This document shows positions 40,221 to 49,854 of a DNA stretch of 53,186 nucleotides, piece by piece. Location of the stretch: assembly GCF_000330505.1 (NCBI RefSeq), contig NW_004440286.1:269650-322835 (forward strand), in the 5' to 3' direction. The notes below the pieces were generated by a model that was not told the origin of the DNA, did no database searches, and saw nothing but the letters and a program-made list of their open reading frames with translations. Made by a program: the position numbers and the translations under genes. This DNA comes from Entamoeba invadens IP1. Its lineage: Eukaryota; Evosea; Mastigamoebida; Endamoebidae. How positions within the stretch are numbered: position 1 is the first letter of the stretch; each line of letters starts with the position of its first letter.

Positions 40221-40508
40221 ATGTCAGAAAATGATGAGAACAGCCTTGATGGTCGGGAGATTGCTTGTGTTTTTGATTTGAGAAAGAGAGAGTTGTATAG
40301 CGGAATGAAACGGATCGATAGGTATACAATTTTCCCGACAGTTAAAGGGAATGTAACTGTTTTACACACTGAAGATAAATTTAAATACAAGTTCCTTTGT
40401 GACCTTTCTAAGGCCATTCCAAACTGTATCGTGGCTTTTGTTTCACAAGACACATCCATTGTTTACTACAGTCTTTCTCCAATTACCCTTCATTTTAATA
40501 ATTTATAG
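40221..40508 (+). CDS. Sen15-like tRNA splicing endonuclease subunit (tentative)
   Basis: A 95-residue protein. The middle and end resemble the Sen15 dimerisation fold: FPTVKGNVTVLHTEDKFKYK, then IPNCIVAFVSQDTSIVYYSL. The last part matches the family's Ala-Ile-Val-x-x-Asp-Ser-Thr-Ile-Val-Tyr-Tyr strand pair. Sen15 is a structural subunit of the tRNA-intron endonuclease, pairing with Sen34 and lacking catalytic residues. It is shorter than the usual 120-170 residues, and the final residues after YYSLSP (ITLHFNNL) look unrelated to the family. A missed 3' exon is therefore possible, though I found no convincing splice donor. Confidence rests on one motif. Confidence 0.5.
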   Translation: MSENDENSLDGREIACVFDLRKRELYSGMKRIDRYTIFPTVKGNVTVLHTEDKFKYKFLCDLSKAIPNCIVAFVSQDTSIVYYSLSPITLHFNNL

Positions 40509-40648
40509 TTTATTTGTAGTATATAACAATTGTTATATTTATAGTTTATTTTATTAGAAAATTTATCTTTTCTATGGTTTCTTATTAATTTAATTATAAT
40601 TTAGAAAAGCTATAAAAGATTATAAAAACACAACTCAATAACAAATTA

Positions 40649-41080
40649 ATGTCGAAGCACCGTTTGTGTTTCATACACTTTTTTCACAAATTTTACGATC
40701 AGGCTGAGATCCGTTGGCGGAACGAGATTGCAGATCGATGTTAAAATGAGATGTATTGACGAATAGATCCCGATTTAGTGATGTGTCGGAAGCAGACAGG
40801 GACTGCTGTTGGTCGTCTTTGTGAAAAGTGTGAAGGAAAATGTCCGATATGTGACACGTATGTTCGTCCGTATAAAAAAGTTCGTATATGTGATGAGTGT
40901 AACTTTGGTGCATCCCAAGGGAAGTGTATTAACTGTGGTGCCGATGGTGTTGCTGATGCATATTACTGTCGAAATTGTGTACTTCAGGAAAAGGATAGGG
41001 ACGGATGTCCAAAGATCGTCAACTTAGGCTCTGCACGGGCTGATTTCTTATTTGAAAAGAAGAAACAACTCAACATCTGA
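40649..41080 (+). CDS. PHF5A: PHF5A/Rds3 (SF3b subunit) with a 13-bp first exon
   Basis: Spliced CDS of 108 residues: exon 1 40649-40661 (ATG plus ten bases) and exon 2 40767-41080. The 105-bp intron has donor GTTTGT and acceptor GAATAG. The join restores [16 protein letters not shown], which matches the start of human PHF5A (a Lys-His-His-Pro-Asp-Leu motif) and gives almost the family length of 110. The rest is highly conserved: [46 protein letters not shown] and [15 protein letters not shown]. Thirteen-odd Cys residues make three zinc sites in a knot fold. PHF5A is a core SF3b protein of the U2 snRNP that helps hold the branch-point adenosine. Starting at an internal Met would lose the N-terminus. 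Confidence 0.95.
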
Positions 41081-41445
41081 CTGTTTACTATCAAATTTTA
41101 GTTGTTGGAACTATAGTTTTAGTTTCGGTGGTTATTTAGAGCTATTTATTGTAAAAACTATAATTATAGTTTTTTGACTTTTTGCTAGAACCATTAAGTA
41201 ATTAAACTATATTGTTTTTTGTGGATTTTATTTCCTGAAAGCAGAAAGAAAATGTTCAATCGTAATGGGAAATACAACTATCAATTTTGATTTACTATAA
41301 TTAAAATACAATTTAATTAATAATCAACCATAAAAAACAACTTTAGGAACAAAGAAACAAATATCGAGAGGCGATACGGAACGAAACGCAATCTTGGTTG
41401 TCATTTTTCTGGTATTTAAAGGCAAAGGAAGAGAGTTATTCAGTC
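41081..41445. other. intergenic DNA with the START gene promoter
   Basis: AT-rich; contains a TATA-like element at 41412-41421. No gene seen. Confidence 0.6.
41412..41421 (+). promoter_or_regulatory. TATA-like element GTATTTAAAG
   Basis: Exact match to the GTATTTAAA-type TATA element known from Entamoeba histolytica core promoters, 34 bp before the START ATG at 41446. It also argues against any start upstream of 41446, because the open frame runs straight through this motif. Confidence 0.55.
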
Positions 41446-42244
41446 ATGTCAATCACTAAGGAGTACCTTGACGAGTTAAAGGGCCGCATCGAGGAGGAAC
41501 GCGAGGAGTTTCTGAAGGACCTTGTTGACGAAGAGGACTGGGTTGCGTGCAAAGGGAACGACCACGCCAATCTCTTTTACAAGAACGACCCGAAGTCATC
41601 GATCAAGAAGTTCAAGATATGTGCGGTTATGCCTTGTAGAATGGCGACAGTCATCAGCGCGTTACTTGACCCAGAGAATCGCGTTTCGTGGGAAGTTCTT
41701 GTTGACTCGATGAAGACCATTGAGACGTTTGAGGACGGTTATTCAATGCATTACATCACCACAAAGTCACTGGCAGCCGGTCTTGTTGGAAGAAGAGATT
41801 TTGTCCACTTTAGGAAGATCTACGACAATGTCGAGAAAAAGGAGAACGAACTAGACGCCAAAATGATCATCGACATCTCGTGCGAACACCCGGACTACGC
41901 CGACCAAAAGGGATTTGTCAGAGGAACCACTTTGTTCTGTGCAACGATTTTTAGAGAGTATTTGGAGAATGGCGTCTACGAAACCACGTATGAATCAGTC
42001 ACTCAGACCGACATCAATGGAAGTTTGTTGTGTGCAACTTTGTTACTGAACGAAAACAGAAGATTTGAATTTTTTCGAAGTGGAAAAAAACAATTGAAAT
42101 TACAATAACTGACAAACAGTGATTCCTTCGTTCTTTATTAACACGGCATCGAAGTCTTCTACATTGGAATGGTATCAGAAACTGGAGGGAAAGGCGCTTG
42201 CTCTTGAATCGGAGTTACCATTGGAAGCTCAGAGGACAATTTGA
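41446..42244 (+). CDS. START-domain lipid-binding protein (two exons)
   Basis: Spliced CDS of 233 residues: exon 1 41446-42022, exon 2 42120-42244. The 97-bp intron has donor GTTTGT and acceptor ACAG. The START signature is present: SWEVLVDSMKTIETF, the Arg-Arg-Asp-Phe segment LVGRRDFVHFRKIYD and TYESVTQTDING. Splicing joins this to MIPSFFINTASKS, reproducing the family pattern of Asp-x-Gly-Gly-x-Ile-Pro-x-Trp/Phe-x-Asn before the C-terminal helix, and the protein ends in an acidic helix. Unspliced reading gives a false C-terminus ending at 42108. START domains carry one lipid in a helix-grip pocket. There is no membrane or PH segment, so a cytosolic lipid-transfer or sensor role is inferred. 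Codons are richer in C and G at third positions than in neighbours. Confidence 0.9.
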
Positions 42245-42669
42245 GACACATGTGTTTATTATTTCTGTTTACTTTACTGTTTTCGATTGGCAGAAACAAT
42301 TTTTTTCCAAACAAGATATAGAAAATAAATCTCTGAACACAATTTTTGGGAATCGACTTTTGAACAAAAGTATTTTGAGGCGAAAATCCTTTTCTTTAGG
42401 AAAAAAAAACTTGGGTTGGAGCTATTTTTGATGGAAAAAATGAATCATCCCAAAACTCTTGTTTTTTTTACCAAGTGAAACAATTTTTGTTTGTTAAAAA
42501 CAAAGTTAAATTATTTGTTTAGAATACTCATGAGAGTACTTAGAAATGGGATTTTTGCAGAGATAATATTTGACAACAAATATTTTGGAAATGGGACGAA
42601 TAAATATAGTGTTTAAGGAGAAACTAAACACAGAAAGGAGAAACTTGAAAATTACTTAAACCGAAGTCC
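42245..42669. other. AT-rich intergenic DNA
   Basis: Contains the START gene 3' end and the SNARE promoter; no other gene. The frame at 42198-42431 overlaps the START last exon and is not credible. Confidence 0.6.
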
Positions 42670-43416
42670 ATGAGGTTTGTTGTTCTATTCCTCCGCACTA
42701 TTGACACTCAGCAAAGCAAAGTTTTCAAATGCGAAAAAACCTAAGGCGTCTGAAGTCGTCAAACAAAAGAAGGAACAAAAACAAGCCCTCATCGACCAGG
42801 AACCACAAAACGAGAAAATTAAAGCAATTTATAAAGACGTCAAAGAGACTCAAGACGTTATGGCAGATGTTTGTTGTTATCATAAAATTATAGTTATTTG
42901 TATTATAAGTAATAATACGCTTTTACAAGTCAACACTGATTTGAACTCGAAATGGAATGGTTTTTTAATTAATACATCTAGTACATTAACATATTTACCA
43001 AATATTAGTAATATAATACATAAAATAATAAAGTATGGTACAGGTTTTATCCTTTGGAATGAGAAGTGGCGATTATGTGAACCTTTTTCATGTTTGGTAT
43101 ATGGTTTAACTATAAAACATAAGTTTTATAATAATAAAATGATAGTTAATCAATGAACGAAGAGCAAAGTGATGAATAGAATATAGATAAGATGACGGCG
43201 AACTTGGACCAAGCAGAAGAGTTGGAAGACAAAACAAACGATATGGTGGATAAGGCAAATACGTTCAAAAAGCAATCACACCAACTGAAAAAAGCGATGT
43301 GCTGGAGGAAGTGGAAATTGTACATCATTGGTGGGTCGATTGCTGCGATTGTTATCATTGTGATTTTGATCGTCATTATCGTTCCTATAGTGAATGCCGT
43401 GAAAAAAAATAATTAA
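42670..43416 (+). CDS. R-SNARE (synaptobrevin/VAMP-like), three exons
   Basis: Spliced CDS of 132 residues: exon 1 42670-42674 (ATGAG only), exon 2 42712-42868, exon 3 43180-43416. Both introns (37 and 311 bp) start GTTTGT and end CAG or TAG. The product starts MSKAKFSNAKKPK, with a short basic N-terminus and no longin domain. The SNARE helix is IKAIYKDVKETQDVMADNID followed by KMTANLDQAEELEDKTNDMV, then FKKQSHQLKKAMCWRKWK and a C-terminal membrane anchor (IIGGSIAAIVIIVILIVIIV). This is the synaptobrevin layout. At the zero layer, where R-SNAREs carry Arg, alignment on Asn-Ile-Asp-Lys places Asn62. It should act in vesicle fusion. The 37-bp first intron is very short, so the N-terminal residue assignment is the weakest part. 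Confidence 0.87.
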
Positions 43417-44064
43417 TTCAGTCCGTCGTTTTAGTTTGTTTTAACCATTTTTGTAGTTTTTAAGAAAAACACTTTGATATTAAGAAACTATTAATGCGAT
43501 CATGACGTGTACTGCTCTGTTTAACTGTAATGATGTTCTAAATTATGAGGATCTCGTTTACTCAGTATTCATTATCTTTTAAACCAAATAAAATGATCTG
43601 AATGTGTAATATCATGTGTTGGTTACAAATAGAATAGCATATTCTGGTTTATATTGAATTTGAAATGTCTTTAAGACAATGAGCTATAATTTGGGTTTCA
43701 AAATTCATAATGAAACAAAGAATAAATGTTTATTAAATAATAACTTGTTGTTGCATAATATTGTATGTATTTGCTTTATAAAACAGTAAAAATGAAACGC
43801 ACCTGAATGTAAATAACTGTCAATCCTCTTCGGTATTGCTCAATAAATAATGTAAATTAATTCATATCAATATTTAGTTGTTTTTTAATAATTTTTAATA
43901 AAAATTCGGTCTTTTCGAATATAATTGAATTGAAATTATATTAAATTCCATTGTAATTATTATGGAAGGATTTTTTATTTTTATTAAAAATAGTTCAATA
44001 TGAAACAGACCGAAAAAAAATTTAAAAGGAAGAACAAATTGGCAAACTAAATAAAGCACAAATA
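43417..44064. other. intergenic DNA
   Basis: Slightly less AT-rich in its first half than most spacers. No ORF and no recognised RNA. Confidence 0.5.
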
Positions 44065-44736
44065 ATGAAGGCAGTCATTTTCGATTTCAATGGAACCCTT
44101 CTTTTTGACGGGAAATTACATAGAGAAGCATGGAACGCGATGTCCTTGAAATACAAAGGACGGCCATTTACCGATGTTGAGTGGGAAAATATCAATGGTT
44201 CGCCCAATTCGCGACTTGTGGAATTTGTTTTAAATCGGCAGGCAACACTAGAGGAGGTCAAAGACATAGGACTCGAGAAAGAAAAAATGTATCAAAAGTT
44301 TCTTGATCAAAGTGGGTTAGAATTGTGCGACGGGGCAATTTCACTCTTTGAATCTCTTGCGCGAGAAAAAGTGCCGTTTGGTATTGCGACATCGAGTGGG
44401 TGGGAAAACGTCGAAGTGTTCGTCGAAAAGTTCAAGTTATTGCATTGGTTTGATATGGACCACATCATTTATAATGATGGAAGTTTGAAAGGAAAACCGA
44501 ATCCAGACATTTATTTAAAGGCCGCAAGCAAACTTGGGGCAAATCCAAAAAGATGTGTAGTCTTTGAAGACGCCATTTCGGGAGTCAAAAGTGCAACAAG
44601 TGCTGGGTGCATTGTCGTGGCTGTCGCTTCAGACTTGAAAAGTGACGTTTTAGAAAAGCTTGAAAGTGTAAAACTCGTTATAAACGATTTTAAAGCTATT
44701 AATGTCAACGCTTTGAATAAATTGGTCGAAGAATAA
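44065..44736 (+). CDS. HAD-superfamily phosphatase (beta-phosphoglucomutase-like)
   Basis: A 223-residue intronless protein. Motif I is VIFDFNGTL, with nucleophile Asp7; the general-acid position, usually Asp, is Asn9. Motif II is GIATSSG, motif III is the Lys in LKGKPNPDIY, and motif IV is CVVFEDAISGVKSA. The cap domain (about residues 16-85) is helical, class C1, as in beta-phosphoglucomutase and related sugar-phosphate phosphatases. The replacement of the motif I second Asp by Asn occurs in some HAD members and usually slows phosphoryl-enzyme hydrolysis. A small phosphosugar is the likely substrate, but specificity cannot be read from sequence. Cytosolic. Confidence 0.88.
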   Translation: MKAVIFDFNGTLLFDGKLHREAWNAMSLKYKGRPFTDVEWENINGSPNSRLVEFVLNRQATLEEVKDIGLEKEKMYQKFLDQSGLELCDGAISLFESLAREKVPFGIATSSGWENVEVFVEKFKLLHWFDMDHIIYNDGSLKGKPNPDIYLKAASKLGANPKRCVVFEDAISGVKSATSAGCIVVAVASDLKSDVLEKLESVKLVINDFKAINVNALNKLVEE

Positions 44737-45215
44737 AACTAAGAAGTTGTCCTTCTTTATTTCATTTATATAATTCTTTTTAGTTCGTTTAATGATTTGT
44801 TCATTTCTGTTAAAAAATGTTAATTGTACAATTATAATTAAAGAATAATATTTGTTAAACCAACGAAAGTTCAAATCGTGTTTGAAACAATTAAATCAAT
44901 TGTTTTTTTATAATATTTTTATATTTAAACAAACAAGACAAAAACGTTCTAGTGGAAAACAAATATACAAATAATAAAAAAAATATTTTATAATAATATT
45001 ATAAATTAATACATATTTTTAAAACAGTTATTATTATACGAAAATGCCGTGTAAATAATTAAAAAAAGAAAATTATAATTAATACTAAAATATTAAAAAA
45101 TTAATTATTAGACCAATTTATGATAGTAATAGTAATGAAAACTAGAAATGAAACCATACGAAACTAATAATTATGGAAAGAAAAACAAGATGAAACTGTT
45201 AAACCTTCGATTGTT
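44737..45215. other. very AT-rich intergenic DNA
   Basis: Nothing recognisable. Confidence 0.6.
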
Positions 45216-46685
45216 ATGAGTCGCCCAACCACCCCATTTTCCCCACTAATAATTTCTAACGATTCAGCTGAGAGTTGGGCGAAACACATGGTGGAAGACC
45301 CATCCTCGTCCACTTGGTTTTCACATTCAAAACATTTTTTTGTGTATACCATTGCAGGAAAACCGGCGTTTTCAAGGTACGGGTCTGACGTCGAATTAGC
45401 GCCGTTCATGGCGACACTAATTGCAATTACTTCTGTTGTGAACGACAACAAAGACGAACTGAACTATTTACGAAGCAAAGATCACTTATTTGTGTTTATG
45501 TCGAAAGGACCACTCCAGTTTTGTTGTGCATCGAAGACGGGAGAAAACGTCTTTATAATCCAAAGACAGTTGGAGTTTTTGTTCCATGCGATGTGCTCGA
45601 TCGTCCCGTTTCCAACCATTCAGTCAATTTTCGACAAGTCGTATGGCACAGATTTCCGAAATATAATTGGGGGAACATACAACCAACTTAAATCGGCAAT
45701 CACTCATGCAAACACTTCGGCTGGTGTGGTACATAACGCGTACGACATTTATCAATTTGCACCATCAGAAAGAGCTGTGATGACCGAAGCACTGCAAAAG
45801 GCTGTTTCGAGCACAAATATCGAATTATTTAAAAGTAATAATGACTGCATTCTGTTCGCAGGAGTGCTGAAAGAAGGGAAAATCGTGTGTTTGGGAAAAA
45901 GGTCTGCACAACTCACACCTATGGACTCACAAGTGCTTATCGCTTTTGTGAACTCGATTTCCGCAAGAGGGACAATATCATGGATGCCCCTGTGTTTGAG
46001 CGACTTCAACGGTTTGTTTTGGAAAATATCGAATTTGGGCGAATTAAAACTATTTGTTTCTAATAAAAAATCATTTCAATAGTTTTGCGATAAAAAATGT
46101 TGGAATTGTGTTAAAAAGTGAAAGCAAAATTATAAAAAGCTGAAATTCAAATGACAAAAAGAAAAAGCACAAATCCACGTGTTTGTGAATTATTTGACCG
46201 AAGACTCGGCAATTGTCTTTTGCGCAACACAGCCAACTTCACTGCCACATCTGACAAGATGTTGCGAGTCCTTTGAAAGGGCAATCAAGGCCACAAAGGC
46301 GTTTTCTCAAATTGAAAATCCATCGCAAACAATTTGTCCATTTTTATCGAAAAGGGAAATTCTTCATTTTATTGTGTTTGGGAAGACAGATAATCAGGTC
46401 TCGGCGTCATCTTATACCGTACACACAACACGAAAAGAACAGAAAAAACTGTTTAGGGTGTATGAAACTTTATACGTAGCAACTGCCGTCGAAGGTTTCA
46501 AACAAGAAATGATTTGCGATGAAAATGTAGTTGTTGTAAGCGTCGAAAATAACACGCATTTTGCGTTTGTCAGTTTTCCGAAAATGGTTGACAAGAACAA
46601 AATCAACAAAATTTCGACGAACGTACTTTCGTGGGCTGTCAAGGAAGACTCGTTGTGGGTCAAGAAATTTGCTCAGTTTTCATAG
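45216..46685 (+). CDS. MON1: MON1 (Rab7 GEF subunit), two exons
   Basis: Spliced CDS of 437 residues: exon 1 45216-46011, exon 2 46168-46685. The 156-bp intron has donor GTTTGT and acceptor AAAAAG. The join gives SDFNAQIHVFVNYLTEDSA, matching the MON1 pattern where a Phe-Asn pair precedes the third longin domain. Exon 1 holds the first longin domain (HFFVYTIAGKPAFSRYGSD, DHLFVFMSKGPLQFCCASK and RQLEFLFHAMCSIV) and the second (CILFAGVLKEGKIVCLGKR). Exon 2 has the third (HFIVFGKTDNQ, LFRVYETLY). With Ccz1, Mon1 converts Rab5 endosomes to Rab7 late endosomes. It is shorter than yeast or human Mon1 because the disordered N-terminus is nearly absent. No Ccz1 gene is seen here. Confidence 0.9.
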
Positions 46686-47172
46686 ATAAATGTATCGCTT
46701 TTTGTTTTTCTTTATAATTTACAGAAAAGAAAGTTTTTTATTAATTTTATTTATCGAATTGATATGACTTCTATATCAGTGACAACTCTTCTAAATAGTG
46801 TAAGAAGGACTCATACGAAATTCCAAAACTTGAATTTTTTTACTGTCGTATGTAATACAATTATTTATTAAATAAAATAGTACTTTAGAAGTGTAATTAT
46901 TTGAAACTAACAACTTTACTATTCAAAAAAAGACCAAAGAAATACCAGAAATTTTATTTCGAACAACAAAGATAAAACCTATTAATGATAGTAATTTAAA
47001 TTAGAATAAACCATTACTCCACTCTTGTTCTTCTTTTGGAAACGTTCTTCTACTTGTGAAAGAATAGGAGAGAAGGCAAACAACAAGTCCGAGCGAATCT
47101 TCTGAAGTTCTTCCAAGCTCTTTTTCTTTGACTCGCTATAAAAGACCGACGAGAACGAAGAAAGCAGAGATA
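46686..47172. other. AT-rich intergenic DNA with transketolase promoter
   Basis: No gene. CTATAAAAG at about 47138-47146 lies about 30 bp before the transketolase ATG and is a plausible TATA element. Confidence 0.5.
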
Positions 47173-49149
47173 ATGGCGGACGAGTGCATCAAAACGATTC
47201 GTATGGTAGCGTGTGAGATGATCAACAAAGCAAACAGTGGGCACCCCGGTGTTCCCACTGGCTGTGCTGCTATTGCGTACACCCTTTATACTCGTCACCT
47301 CAAATTTACACCAAAAGCAAGCAACTGGTTGAGCCGTGACAGATTTGTTCTATCTAATGGCCACGGTTCGTCCCTTTTGTATTTAATGAATCATCTTTGT
47401 GGATACAAAGTGAGTCTGGACGACTTAAAACAATTCAGACAACTCGACTCGTTGACTCCGGGACATCCCGAGTATCATCACACTGATGGAGTTGAGGTCA
47501 CTACTGGTCCTCTAGGTGCCGGTATGGCTACTGCTGTTGGTCTTGCTATAGCCGAAAGACATATGGCTGCTGAGTTTAATAAACCAAACTATGAATTAGT
47601 GAACAATTACACTTATGTGTTGCTTGGCGATGGGTGCTTAATGGAAGGAGTCACTTCAGAAGCTTCTTCATTGGCTGGGCACTTGAAGTTGAATAAATTG
47701 ATTTGTTTGTACGACGACAACCACATCACTATAGATGGTGACACGTCTCTTGCATTCACTGAGAACGTCAAAGAACGATATGAGGCGTATGGATGGAATG
47801 TCTTGCATTGCGATGGAAATTGCGTCGAACAGGTCAATGCGGCAATCACTCTTGCGAAATCCTCCGAGAGACCAACACTCATTATGTGCAAAACTCTCAT
47901 CGGGTGCGGTCTCCCAAATAAACAGGGGACTTGTAAAGCACATGGCGAACCCCCAGGAGCCGACCTTAACTTGATGAAAGAGAATTATAAGATGACTGAA
48001 GAGTTCAAAATCTCTGAGACGGTGTACTCAGAGTTCCATGGTGCGGCAGAGAAAGGTGCGAAATTGTATGATGAATGGGAGACTTTATATACCAAATATG
48101 CTTCAGAATACCCAAAGGAATACGCCGAGTTAGAAAGAAGAATCAAACGCGACACCTCTAAAGTGTCTTCGATGTTCACTGAAGAACTTGAAAAGAACGA
48201 GAAAGGTGAAGCGACAAGAATTTCGTCATGCACTGCTTTTAAGGAACTTGCTAAAGAACTTCCAGAGACCATAGGAGGGACTGCGGATTTAGGAGCTTCC
48301 GTCAAAGTTGTCATTCCAGGGAAGTCATTTGATGAAGGGTATGATGGGAGAAACATTCACTTTGGTATCCGAGAACATGCGATGGGAAATATTACAAACG
48401 GGATTAGTATCTATGGAGGACTTATTGGGTATTGCTCCACTTTCTTCGTCTTTTCTGATTACTTGAGACCAACCGTCAGACTCGCTGCTCTTTCTGGATA
48501 CCCGGCAATTTACGTCTTCACACACGACTCAATTGGAGTCGGAGAGGATGGACCAACACATCAACCAATCGAGCATTTGATGTCATTCAGAGCTATGCCA
48601 AATGTCGTCGTCTTAAGACCATCGGACGCTAACGAGACTCGTGTCGCATGGAAATTTGCGGTGCAGCACAAGACTGGCCCAACACTTTTGATCTTTGCAA
48701 GACAGAATAGCGCAATTATTGACAGAAAAGAATTCGCTAAGTCAGAAAATTTGTTGAAGGGCGCTTACGTGTTGAAGGACTTTGGAACACCAAAAGTCAT
48801 TTTGATCGCGACAGGGACTGAAGTCGACTTAGCAATTAAAGCTGCTAAGAAATTGGAGACTGAGGGCGTCGGAGCAAGAGTTGTCTCAATGCCATCGTGG
48901 GAATTGTTCGAACAACAAACTAAAGAATACAAGGAAAGTGTTTTGCCAAGAAGCATCAGAGCCAGAGTGTCAGTCGAGGCTGGAGCAACTTTCGGATGGG
49001 AGAAATATATCGGAATGGACGGCGTTGCGGTTGGAATGAATTCATTCGGAGCATCTGCCCCCATAGGAGCCGTTTACAAGAAGTTTGGCATTACAGAAGA
49101 ACACGTTGTGGAGGCTGCTAAGATTAGCATCACAAATTCTTTAATTTAA
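47173..49149 (+). CDS. transketolase
   Basis: A 658-residue intronless protein from ATG 47173; the frame is open further up but without ATG and across a TATA-like motif. Thiamine-diphosphate binding is shown by GDGCLMEG through LYDDNHITIDG (the Gly-Asp-Gly to Asn motif). The N-terminal domain has NSGHPGVPTGCA and LSNGHGSSLLY. The pyrimidine domain has GIREHAMGNITNG, and EDGPTHQPIEHL and LRPSDANE follow. It transfers two-carbon ketol units between sugar phosphates in the non-oxidative pentose phosphate pathway. Entamoeba is thought to lack transaldolase, so transketolase works there with aldolase and phosphofructokinase via sedoheptulose bisphosphate (established knowledge). Full length and intact. 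Probably cytosolic. Confidence 0.96.
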   Translation: MADECIKTIRMVACEMINKANSGHPGVPTGCAAIAYTLYTRHLKFTPKASNWLSRDRFVLSNGHGSSLLYLMNHLCGYKVSLDDLKQFRQLDSLTPGHPEYHHTDGVEVTTGPLGAGMATAVGLAIAERHMAAEFNKPNYELVNNYTYVLLGDGCLMEGVTSEASSLAGHLKLNKLICLYDDNHITIDGDTSLAFTENVKERYEAYGWNVLHCDGNCVEQVNAAITLAKSSERPTLIMCKTLIGCGLPNKQGTCKAHGEPPGADLNLMKENYKMTEEFKISETVYSEFHGAAEKGAKLYDEWETLYTKYASEYPKEYAELERRIKRDTSKVSSMFTEELEKNEKGEATRISSCTAFKELAKELPETIGGTADLGASVKVVIPGKSFDEGYDGRNIHFGIREHAMGNITNGISIYGGLIGYCSTFFVFSDYLRPTVRLAALSGYPAIYVFTHDSIGVGEDGPTHQPIEHLMSFRAMPNVVVLRPSDANETRVAWKFAVQHKTGPTLLIFARQNSAIIDRKEFAKSENLLKGAYVLKDFGTPKVILIATGTEVDLAIKAAKKLETEGVGARVVSMPSWELFEQQTKEYKESVLPRSIRARVSVEAGATFGWEKYIGMDGVAVGMNSFGASAPIGAVYKKFGITEEHVVEAAKISITNSLI

Positions 49150-49776
49150 ATTTTTTTCTCATCGTTTTGTTCGAAGCAGTTTTAATATATAGTTTAAGTA
49201 TAGTATATTTGTGGTTTTTATAATTTGAATTGACAATTGTTTTTATTTGTAATTGTTTTTTAAAAGTTAGTGATAAAATTTGTTTTATTGTAAAATTTAT
49301 AATATAATAATTATTATTTAATTAAATAAAAGTTTAAAAAAAAAAGAAATGTAATTCATTTCTGTTTTTATCGCATCGATATTTTTTTTTATAGTGAATA
49401 GTTTAAATATAGCAAAGTAAACTATAATATATAGTAAAATTTGAATAAAAATAAAAAAGTGTGGTTGCATCTTTTTTTAAAAAAACATCAGTTTAAAAAT
49501 ATTATTTATTGAAATTATTGACAATAAATAATTCCAACAAATATATTATGTAATTGTTTGTCAAAGGAATTTTTTGTTGCAAATCTTTAATGATATGATT
49601 GTTTATTTATTTTTCAACTGGTTATTCTTTGAGGCGTGCAACAATTTTATACATTGTTTTCAAATCTTAATTTATTGTTAAATTTAAACAGTGATTTTCA
49701 TTAAAAATATTAAAACAAGCTTTTTAATAATTTATTTACACACGACAATTATTTGTATTTGAAATAAAATATTATA

Positions 49777-49854
49777 ATATTCTTTTTGTACTTTTTTTAA
49801 GGTGAAGAGGAAAAATAACAGCTTATTTAAAAGAAAGAAGTACAAAAAGAATAT
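49777..49854. repeat. fold-back with 17-bp perfect arms
   Basis: ATATTCTTTTTGTACTT (49777-49793) is the exact reverse complement of 49838-49854. The pairing can extend a few bases inward with G-U pairs, leaving a spacer of about 35-44 bp. It could be a small fold-back element or a structured RNA. Confidence 0.75.

Noticed and set aside
42023..42108. In-frame C-terminal extension of the START protein
   Set aside because: Begins at a GTTTGT donor; the spliced alternative restores the conserved START C-terminus.
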